Source of the DNA: SLJN01 sp964505385
GTDB lineage: Bacteria > Bacteroidota > Rhodothermia > Balneolales > Natronogracilivirgulaceae
Length of the DNA stretch: 7,469 bases
Assembly: GCA_964505385.1 (NCBI GenBank)
Contig: CAZDIA010000090.1
Coordinates: 1 to 7,469 of the forward strand
Reading direction: 5' to 3'
Shown here: positions 1 to 5,288 of the stretch, piece by piece
How the letters are laid out: each line of letters starts with the position of its first letter
How positions within the stretch are numbered: the stretch's first letter is position 1
Notes under the pieces: model-generated
Seen by the model: only the letters and a program-made list of their open reading frames with translations
Databases searched by the model: none
Told to the model about the DNA's origin: nothing
Position numbers and translations under genes: made by a program

Positions 1-1
1 C

Positions 2-37
2 ATCGAAATCGGGATCGCTATCGGGACCGGGATCGAA
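2..37 (+). repeat. 5' ATCGNN hexamer array, left copy
   Basis: Six consecutive hexamers fit ATCGNN, with NN = AA, GG, CT, GG, then a variant ACCGGG, then AA. Bases 8-23 form a perfect 16-bp inverted repeat with 238-253 at the other end of the unit. The array may begin before the window. Confidence 0.8.
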
Positions 38-42
38 AAGAT

Positions 43-262
43 ACAGTACACGGAGACAAGAAACCAGATGTATATCGCCTCTCGACAGGTTGCATGACTT
101 TGGTCTTACGAGAAGGAAAATAATTTAAACAGTATCCATCGGCTTGCACCGCTATGCTAAGTCGATTGGGTGGAAAAGGTTAAAGCATGAAGAGAGAAAT
201 CGCAACCTATGGAGAAATCGATTTCGAAACCCGATAGCGATAGCGATCCCGATCCCGAATAA
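43..262 (+). pseudogene. Broken four-helix-bundle (S23/IVS) protein gene
   Basis: This is a remnant of the same gene as the intact one at 424-837. The codon aligned with that start ATG is ACA (43-45). The early reading frame still encodes DVYRLS, identical to the intact protein, then a 1-bp insertion between about 85 and 105 shifts the frame, which ends at TAA 121-123. At base 149 the sequence jumps from the equivalent of 529 to that of 738, a 208-bp deletion that removes the NIAEG core and second and third helices. The remaining 3' part resembles the intact gene's end, including the acidic tail, and stops at TAA 260-262. The body differs from the intact copy at many scattered bases, so the two are not a very recent duplication. 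An open frame at 144-344 crosses this remnant but is not the family frame. Confidence 0.85.
230..259 (+). repeat. 3' inverted hexamer array, left copy
   Basis: Five hexamers read CCCGAT, AGCGAT, AGCGAT, CCCGAT, CCCGAA, the reverse complements of the 5' ATCGGG/ATCGCT units. In the frame that reaches the TAA at 260-262 they encode the dipeptide series PD-SD-SD-PD-PE. This copy has more hexamers here than the intact unit, so the repeat number varies. Confidence 0.8.
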
Positions 263-263
263 G

Positions 264-317
264 GCAACAACAGCAATTTTTCCGAGCTTTGTTGACTTCG
301 CTCAGGGCAGTTGTTGC
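264..317. other. Inverted repeat just after the left copy
   Basis: GCAACAAC (264-271) is exactly complementary to GTTGTTGC (310-317), with a 38-nt loop. The left arm belongs to the tail shared by both units (839-846 in the right copy). The right arm lies in the spacer and has no counterpart after the right copy. It could form a transcript hairpin, but no T-run follows, so it is not called a terminator. The rest of the spacer up to about 376 is AT-rich and shows nothing else I can identify. Confidence 0.4.
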
Positions 318-376
318 TATAAATTAAGAATATATCTACATTAATTACTTTGGATACAATCCTTTACATTGGGATT

Positions 377-418
377 ATCGAAATCGGGATCGCTATCGGG
401 ATCGAAATCGGGATCGAA
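377..418 (+). repeat. 5' ATCGNN hexamer array, right copy
   Basis: Seven uninterrupted hexamers ATCGNN, with NN = AA, GG, CT, GG, AA, GG, AA. The array ends six bases before the start codon of the four-helix-bundle gene, so it occupies the place where a ribosome binding site and 5' leader would be. Bases 390-404 pair perfectly with 819-833. Confidence 0.9.
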
Positions 419-423
419 AAGAT

Positions 424-837
424 ATGGCACTTGGTCACGAAAAACTGGATGTATATCGCCTCTCGATAGACTACATAGCCTGGGTTTACGAGAAGGCCAA
501 TAATTTGAACAGTATCCATCGGCATGCACGGGATCAATGGATTCGGGCCAGCCAGTCGATACCGCTGAACATCGCAGAAGGAAACGGAAAGACAAATGAG
601 GCCGATCGGAGGCGTTACTTCGAAATTGCTCGTGGATCGGCCCTGGAATGTGCCGCAATCCAGGATGTCCTCGTGGTCGGGAAAGCAATTGCTGAAAACG
701 AAAGCCGAGAGCATAAAGTTGAGTTGGACCGCATAGCCGCGATGCTAACTCGATTGGGTGGAAGAGGCTATAGCGTGAAGGAAGAAGTCGCAGGCTATGA
801 GGAAATCGATTTCGAATCCGATCCCGATAGCGAATAA
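424..837 (+). CDS. Four-helix-bundle protein (23S rRNA intervening-sequence / S23 family)
   Basis: A 137-residue cytosolic protein with the family's hallmarks: a first helix starting KLDVYRLSIDYIAW (7-20), then QWIRASQSIPLNIAEG (38-53) with the conserved NIAEG turn, then a helix around RRRYFEIARGSALECAAIQDVL (in 62-83) and a last helix to about residue 112. Family members are usually near 120 residues; the excess here is a C-terminal tail ending DFESDPDSE. That tail is encoded by the 3' hexamer array. The family is found in 23S rRNA intervening sequences and is structurally related to Avd, the accessory protein of diversity-generating retroelements, but its biochemical role is poorly known. 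Nucleic-acid binding is plausible, not shown. The start at 424 fits the family N-terminus. Only a weak AAAAG precedes it, directly after the hexamer array. Family assignment is firm; function is open. Confidence 0.93.
   Translation: MALGHEKLDVYRLSIDYIAWVYEKANNLNSIHRHARDQWIRASQSIPLNIAEGNGKTNEADRRRYFEIARGSALECAAIQDVLVVGKAIAENESREHKVELDRIAAMLTRLGGRGYSVKEEVAGYEEIDFESDPDSE
811..834 (+). repeat. 3' inverted hexamer array, right copy, inside the coding end
   Basis: Four hexamers, TTCGAA, TCCGAT, CCCGAT, AGCGAA, are followed directly by the TAA stop. Read on the opposite strand they match the ATCGNN pattern of the 5' array; 819-833 is the exact reverse complement of 390-404. In frame they encode FE-SD-PD-SE, an acidic residue at every second position. 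The array is thus both terminal repeat and coding sequence. Confidence 0.88.
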
Positions 838-1150
838 GGCAACAACAGCAATTAAAGCAGGGCGATAGACATAGGCTAAGTCTCTCATTAGGAATGATTT
901 ATCTTTATTAAACCGGAAATAAGGATAAGCGCTATCCATTTAGTATAATCCGACACTAAGACAAAGTGGCTCAGTTGTACAAATTCACGTTTTTGTCTTA
1001 TTTTGTATTTTGGTGTCTCTGCCACTAAGTTATTAGTCCGCTACCATAGCAGAATCTGAGTTAATTCTGAAACCGGTGGTACATCAACTCGTCCCCTGAC
1101 ACATCAGATTATCAGGCGGGCTGAACAACTATGGATAAACGGTGAAACAG
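838..1150. other. Intergenic region before the propeller gene
   Basis: Apart from the unit's shared tail (to about 853), I see no gene here. Short dyads are present: 957-965/992-1000 (listed separately), CAGAAT/ATTCTG at 1050-1055/1064-1069, and CCTGA/TCAGG at 1095-1099/1112-1116. Two TATTTTG motifs (999-1005, 1006-1012) lie about 21 bases after a TTG (975-977). They recall the Bacteroidota -7 TAnnTTTG and -33 TTTG elements but do not match exactly. The promoter of the downstream gene presumably lies here; the exact site cannot be fixed. Confidence 0.5.
957..1000. promoter_or_regulatory. 9-bp dyad upstream of the propeller gene
   Basis: TAAGACAAA (957-965) is exactly complementary to TTTGTCTTA (992-1000). 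GTG (966-968) and CAC (986-988) can extend the stem with a three-base bulge. It lies 120 bases after the four-helix-bundle stop and about 150 bases before the propeller start. It could be the end of the upstream transcript or an operator overlapping the possible promoter. No long T-run follows the stem, which weakens the terminator reading. Confidence 0.3.
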
Positions 1151-3484
1151 ATGTCTTTCATGACGAAAATAACAGCCGGTTTCATCCTGCTTGCGTTTAT
1201 TGCACTTCTGCCTACATCTGCTGTTGCGTTTCCGGATGAAGAACCGATCATTTTCCCGCAATGGCAGAACCCGGAAACCGGATACGAAATTAAAAGCAAC
1301 CCCAATACCGGGGTGGTTATACTACATCAGAACTATGCCATTCTGCTGAGCCCTGATTTTGATTATCCACAGTATTACCCTATCGAAAATGGTGAAAATG
1401 TACAATCGGCAGCTGTGGGAGATGGCGGAGAAATATATCTTGCTGTTTCGGATGATGATCACACGTCAGTAATTCTCAAAGGACGTGACCGGGAATTTTC
1501 GGAATTTGATACATCAGAGGAAAACATCCACCAGATTTGGTTTGAAGAAGGCCGGCTCTGGAAGCTCACCGACACCTCCGTTTCACATTTTGAAGCTGAC
1601 TCTGACACTACTGTAGAAATAGCACCCGCCGATACTGAACACGAGCTGGCTGCTGTAACATCCCGCGCATCAGATTACCTTTGGGGATTGAAAACCGATA
1701 ATAAACTTTACCGCTATTCGGAGTCGGATGATACATGGGAACTGTTTGCAGAACCGGAGCCTTCTGAAGATCCGTCTTCAACTTATCAGCTTGTCCATCA
1801 CGCTGATACGCTTTGGGCCCTGACCGACAATTCCCTGCGTGGTGTGGATGCGGAAACCGGAGAAGCAGAAGCGACGACGATGTTTGGATTCACCAAATTA
1901 ATATTTCATTTAGGCAGAAATGAGCTGGCAGCCGGTTATGGTGTTACCACGAGTTTTGATGAGAGAGAACTCAAAATCCATGACGGTGAATCCTGGTACG
2001 AACCGGAAGGATATAAAAGGGCAATTAACAGCCGTCAGCTAACATATACGAATCCGGCAGCTTATGATGATGAAAGCTGGGCACTTTTGCCCTCTAATAT
2101 GGGATATGAGCCTTTTGATTGGCTTCCAGGCAGTTTTGAAGAATTTAAGTCTTTGGGATTATATGACGGAAACTATGTGGATTTTCATCAACCGGAATCA
2201 ACCCACCTTCTGCCCATTATGACCATTTTAGGGACTGCTGAAATTGCGATCGGCCCTGATAATGCTTTGTGGGTGAACTCATTTTTTACGACGCAGATAC
2301 CGGAAGGCCCGAGGAGCGGTGTCATCTCACGTTATTCTGCTGAAGGGTGGGAAACGGTGCCGGTTGTGGGCAACCCCAACCTGAATGTGGGAGCCTATCC
2401 GGACCGGAATATCTGGTTTAATGATGCTTTTGACTTCTATCAGGTCGGCAGTGATTCACTAAAACGTCGTTCAGCACTCCTGAAATATGATGGTCCGCGC
2501 GCGGATTGGGAGCCGCCCTACATAGATGGATTCAGTTTCGGTGATGAATATTTGTGGTATCATTCGTTTAATGAAAAAGTTTATCGGTTTGATCTGAATG
2601 ACAGCTCCTTTGAGCTGCTGGAAGAACTTCCCTTACCTGAAGACGCTAACATTCATAGTTTAGAAGCCGATCCTTCCGAAAACTCGGTTTGGCTCGGATT
2701 TGATGATCAGGTCGGTCGATTTGATATGGATAATCCGGAAAACCTGGAAACCTGGGAACTTGATGGTTCTTCGGTATCAGAGCTACAGGTATCTGATGAG
2801 TACGTCCTGGCAATGACCTCCAAAAATGTGCACCAATTTATGGATGATGAGTGGCATACGATTTACTCTCCTGAGGATGAAGACCAGGAAATCGAGTCAG
2901 GTGCTCTGATAGATGAGGACAATTTATATATCGCTACTGAGCTTTACTGTAATGAAAATGAAGAGGGCGGATATCGCATAGAGGGTCTTAAAGACGGAGA
3001 GGAAACGATTTTAAAAGATACTCTAACCGTTGATTTAAGTTTCTTCCTATACTGCGTGATACCACAGTTTGCATCAGATGATAAAGGAAATTTGTGGATT
3101 TCAGATAGCCGCTCCGTGCGCTATTACGGTGATCCGGAAGAAATCAGCGGGCAGCGATTGGGAATAAATCAGGTAGTTACTTCCACAGAGCCCGAGCCCT
3201 CTCCGGAAACGGATATCCCCGCAGAGCTGGAACTGAAGCAAAATTATCCGAACCCGTTTAATGCTCAAACCACTATCGCTTATATGCTTCCGGAAGATAC
3301 CCACGTCACGCTTGAAGTTTATAATGCTATGGGACAGCAAGTATCACAACTTGTGTATGAAGTTCAACCTGAAGGGGTGCATGAAGTCATATTCGATGCA
3401 TCTGGTTTAGCGTCCGGATTGTACATTTATCATCTGCGAGCAGCGGGAGAAGAGATGACCAGGGAAATGTTGTTGGTGAAGTAA
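1151..3484 (+). CDS. Secreted beta-propeller-like protein with T9SS type A sorting domain
   Basis: A 777-residue exported protein of unknown function. A Sec signal peptide is clear: K6, a hydrophobic stretch at 9-20 and AVA before a likely cut after residue 26. The mature body is acidic and shows recurrent propeller-blade-like motifs such as DYLWGLKTDNKLYRY, TLWALTDNSLRGVD, EYLWYHSFNEKVYRFD, SVWLGFDDQVGRFD and NLWISDSRSVRYYG. These resemble two-component-regulator-type propeller repeats. An acidic, proline-containing linker (PEPSPETD) leads to residues 693-777, a T9SS C-terminal domain: LKQNYPNPFN, then LEVYNAMGQQV, FDASGLASGLYIYHL and a final MLLVK. Known members are exported by T9SS and attached to the surface or released. 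I chose ATG 1151; an in-frame GTG at 1142 and an ATG at 1160 are also possible, and all keep the signal peptide. No catalytic motif was recognised. Confidence 0.88.
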   Translation: MSFMTKITAGFILLAFIALLPTSAVAFPDEEPIIFPQWQNPETGYEIKSNPNTGVVILHQNYAILLSPDFDYPQYYPIENGENVQSAAVGDGGEIYLAVSDDDHTSVILKGRDREFSEFDTSEENIHQIWFEEGRLWKLTDTSVSHFEADSDTTVEIAPADTEHELAAVTSRASDYLWGLKTDNKLYRYSESDDTWELFAEPEPSEDPSSTYQLVHHADTLWALTDNSLRGVDAETGEAEATTMFGFTKLIFHLGRNELAAGYGVTTSFDERELKIHDGESWYEPEGYKRAINSRQLTYTNPAAYDDESWALLPSNMGYEPFDWLPGSFEEFKSLGLYDGNYVDFHQPESTHLLPIMTILGTAEIAIGPDNALWVNSFFTTQIPEGPRSGVISRYSAEGWETVPVVGNPNLNVGAYPDRNIWFNDAFDFYQVGSDSLKRRSALLKYDGPRADWEPPYIDGFSFGDEYLWYHSFNEKVYRFDLNDSSFELLEELPLPEDANIHSLEADPSENSVWLGFDDQVGRFDMDNPENLETWELDGSSVSELQVSDEYVLAMTSKNVHQFMDDEWHTIYSPEDEDQEIESGALIDEDNLYIATELYCNENEEGGYRIEGLKDGEETILKDTLTVDLSFFLYCVIPQFASDDKGNLWISDSRSVRYYGDPEEISGQRLGINQVVTSTEPEPSPETDIPAELELKQNYPNPFNAQTTIAYMLPEDTHVTLEVYNAMGQQVSQLVYEVQPEGVHEVIFDASGLASGLYIYHLRAAGEEMTREMLLVK

Positions 3485-3757
3485 CTACCGTTGCCCTTGC
3501 AGACCTGAATACCCTTTTTGATGGTCGCAGCAACTTACTTGTGCCAGTTTACAGAGCAATACATAAAGTGGCACCAGCTGAATTTATCCATATTTGCCCC
3601 ATTGTAGTTATTGCCGTTTTGAAATAAAGTTTATCACTAATCGGAAGTATACAGTCATACTATTATTTGTCACAGACTGATAATTTTTGATTTCATATTT
3701 ATACCTATCTGACTATCATTTCAAAACACCATACCTGAACATATTAACGGGCAGTAT
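3485..3757. other. Intergenic region between propeller and peptidase genes
   Basis: This 273-base AT-rich gap has no open frame worth calling. It contains the hairpin at 3541-3574 and a small dyad AGTAT/ATACT (3646-3650/3657-3661). TATTATTTG (3661-3669) and TAATTTTTG (3681-3689) are near the Bacteroidota -7 element, but each has one extra base, and neither has a well-placed TTTG upstream. The gap length suggests that the peptidase has its own promoter. Confidence 0.4.
3541..3574 (+). terminator. Possible terminator-like hairpin after the propeller gene
   Basis: GTGCCA (3541-3546) pairs with TGGCAC (3569-3574). After one G-G mismatch TTT (3548-3550) pairs with AAA (3565-3567), leaving a 14-nt loop. 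It lies 56 bases past the stop. No U-tract follows, so it is not a classical intrinsic terminator. It could be a transcript-end or stabilising structure. Confidence 0.3.
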
Positions 3758-5212
3758 ATGTTGAAAAAAACGCTGCTATTCCTGCTTATCCTCGTTCTTG
3801 GCGTTGTGATTGTGATGTTCTACAACACCTTCAGGTTCGATTCACTGCAACTGGAAGAAGTCCCGGAGCCATCAGTTCATGAGTTTGATGAGGATGCCGC
3901 TGTCACCAGGTTTGCTGAGTCGCTTCGATTCGAGACCGTCTCTGTTGAGCCTGAAGTGGTGGCAGAGGATGAATTCGAAGAGTTTCATGAATTTCTGGAA
4001 GCATCCTTCCCGCTGATTTTTGAAGAACTGGAAATTGAATGGGTAAATAATTACTCCCTGCTGATAAAATGGGAAGGCACCGATGAGGATTTAAACCCTG
4101 TTTTACTGATGGCGCATCAGGATGTCGTACCGATTGAATCCCCCGATGAGTGGACTCATCCGCCGTTTGAGGGAGTTGTGGACGATGGTGTCGTCTGGGG
4201 GCGCGGCGCCGTGGATAATAAGAACGGGGTGATGGGAATACTGGAGGCTGTAACTACGCTGATGGAAGCCGGTCATCAACCGGAACGCACCATCAAACTG
4301 GCATTCGGACACGACGAGGAAGTAGGCGGAATGTACGGCGCCCGCAAAATTGCCGATAAACTGGAAGAACGCGGTACGGAGTTTGAGTTCGTGCTGGATG
4401 AAGGCGGCTATGTCACCGAAGGTGAGTTGCCGGTGGATCGTCCGGTTGCCGTCGTGGGTACTTCGGAAAAAGGGTTGCTCAGCCTTGAGCTTATCGTCAG
4501 CGGTCGCGGCGGACACAGTTCCATGCCGCCGCGGGAGACGCCGATCGGTATTTTGTCAGCGGCGATTCATAAGCTGGAAAACAGCCCGTTCCCGGCCTCG
4601 ATCAGCGGTCCGGCCCGGGATTTATTTCGATATGCCGGACCAGAAATGTCATTCGGAGAGCAGCTCATCCTGAGTAACCTGTGGCTTACTGAACCGCTGG
4701 TAACCCGGATGTTTGCCGATTCGCCCGCAACCAACGCTATGATGCGCACTACCGCCGCGCCCACCATGATGAAAGGCAGCGACAAGGACAACATTCTGCC
4801 GTCGGAGGCGAAGATCGTGGTTAATTTCAGGATCATGCCGGGGGAGTCGGTTGAATCGGTAAAGGAATATGTTCAAGAAACCATCGACGACGATCGCATT
4901 GAACTGCGTAACCACCGAGGCTATGCATTTGAACCCTCACCCGTATCCGATGCCGATACCGAACAGTTTGATCTGCTCCATCAAACCATCCGGCAGATCT
5001 ATCCCGATATATATGTTTCCCCGTTTCTGATGGTCGCCGCCACCGACTCGCGCCATTTTACAGAGCTCAGTGACCATGTTTACCGCTTTTTACCCGCTCA
5101 TCTAAACGAAGAGGAGTCCGAAGGTTTCCATGCAGTTGATGAGCAGTTACGAACAGAGGTCTACTTAAAAATGATCCGTTTTTACCAGCAGTTGCTTTTG
5201 AATGCGAGTTAA
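3758..5212 (+). CDS. Membrane-anchored M20 zinc peptidase, CPS1/PM20D1-like
   Basis: A 484-residue metallopeptidase predicted to hydrolyse peptide or N-acyl amino acid amide bonds using two metal ions. Residues 5-22 form one hydrophobic segment after KK, a signal anchor that would place the enzyme outside the inner membrane. All expected M20 residues are present: H120 and D122 in MAHQDVVP, bridging D153 in GRGAVDNK, catalytic E187 and metal-binding E188 in GHDEEVGG, D214 in VLDEGG, and the last ligand H458 in GFHAVDE. The dimerisation (lid) domain spans about 240-365 and starts with SGRGGHSSMPP. Length and motif wording (WTHPPFEG, DEGGYVTEG) fit the yeast carboxypeptidase S / mammalian PM20D1 branch rather than shorter bacterial DapE or ArgE. 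The substrate is unknown. No clear Shine-Dalgarno precedes ATG 3758, but the start fits the anchor. The next gene is convergent. Confidence 0.93.
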   Translation: MLKKTLLFLLILVLGVVIVMFYNTFRFDSLQLEEVPEPSVHEFDEDAAVTRFAESLRFETVSVEPEVVAEDEFEEFHEFLEASFPLIFEELEIEWVNNYSLLIKWEGTDEDLNPVLLMAHQDVVPIESPDEWTHPPFEGVVDDGVVWGRGAVDNKNGVMGILEAVTTLMEAGHQPERTIKLAFGHDEEVGGMYGARKIADKLEERGTEFEFVLDEGGYVTEGELPVDRPVAVVGTSEKGLLSLELIVSGRGGHSSMPPRETPIGILSAAIHKLENSPFPASISGPARDLFRYAGPEMSFGEQLILSNLWLTEPLVTRMFADSPATNAMMRTTAAPTMMKGSDKDNILPSEAKIVVNFRIMPGESVESVKEYVQETIDDDRIELRNHRGYAFEPSPVSDADTEQFDLLHQTIRQIYPDIYVSPFLMVAATDSRHFTELSDHVYRFLPAHLNEEESEGFHAVDEQLRTEVYLKMIRFYQQLLLNAS

Positions 5213-5251
5213 ACTTTTACTTTTATCCGCCATTCTCCAGTAGCTGCTCAA

Positions 5252-5263
5252 CCTGCGGGCAGG
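5252..5263. terminator. Short GC-rich palindrome between convergent genes
   Basis: CCTGC (5252-5256) and GCAGG (5259-5263) face each other across two bases; with a four-base loop the stem is CCTG/CAGG. It lies in the 76-base gap between the convergent peptidase and CHAT genes, where a two-way terminator would be expected. The stem is short and no T-run is adjacent on the peptidase side, so the call is tentative. Confidence 0.25.
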
Positions 5264-5288
5264 AATAATTTACCAACCATCAAATAGC

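Larger units (their letters stand above)
1..278 (+). mobile_element. Degraded left copy of the IVS-like four-helix-bundle unit
   Basis: This stretch aligns with the intact unit at 377-853 from its 5' hexamer array, through the gene body, to the shared sequence after the stop codon (GGCAACAACAGCAATT in both). It carries the same inverted terminal arrays (2-37 and 230-259). The alignment offset is 375 at the start and 381 at the start-codon position. It is 380 near base 131, jumps to 588 after base 149 and is 575 at the end. These shifts reflect one fewer 5' hexamer, a 1-bp insertion, a 208-bp internal deletion and about two extra 3' hexamers. The left edge may lie outside the window. Calling it mobile is inference: no target-site duplication is visible. 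Confidence 0.5.
377..853 (+). mobile_element. Intact IVS-like unit: gene between inverted hexamer arrays
   Basis: A single small gene (424-837) is bracketed by a 5' array of ATCGNN hexamers (377-418) and a 3' array of the reverse-complement hexamers (811-834). Bases 390-404 and 819-833 are perfect 15-bp inverted repeats. Similarity to the left copy continues to about 853, which I take as the right edge. Known 23S rRNA intervening sequences of Leptospira, Coxiella and others also have terminal inverted repeats around an S23-family gene. That parallel is the reason for the name. No rRNA sequence surrounds this copy, and no transposase or clear target-site duplication is visible, so mobility is inferred. 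Confidence 0.5.

Noticed and set aside
144..344. 66-codon plus-strand open frame over the left copy
   Set aside because: It is out of frame with the gene family, crosses the deletion junction and runs into spacer. It is a by-product of the pseudogene.
2..418. CRISPR array
   Set aside because: The repeats are contiguous six-base units with no spacers and no cas genes.
341..714. Two overlapping minus-strand open frames opposite the four-helix-bundle gene
   Set aside because: They are shadows of a well-recognised plus-strand gene. Their DPDFDPDSD-like or IPISIPIA-like ends come from reading the 5' hexamer array backwards.
424..837. Diversity-generating retroelement accessory protein (Avd)
   Set aside because: The fold family is related, but the window has no reverse transcriptase, template repeat or variable repeat. 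The sequence fits the IVS/S23 branch better.
1..853. Split 23S rRNA gene with an intervening sequence
   Set aside because: I see no recognisable rRNA sequence on either side of the units.
745..939. 64-codon minus-strand open frame
   Set aside because: It overlaps the end of the real gene in antisense, has no recognisable domain and no supporting start context.
4103..4915. Several antisense or alternate-frame open frames inside the M20 peptidase gene
   Set aside because: They are shadows of a coding region with all catalytic residues in place on the plus strand.
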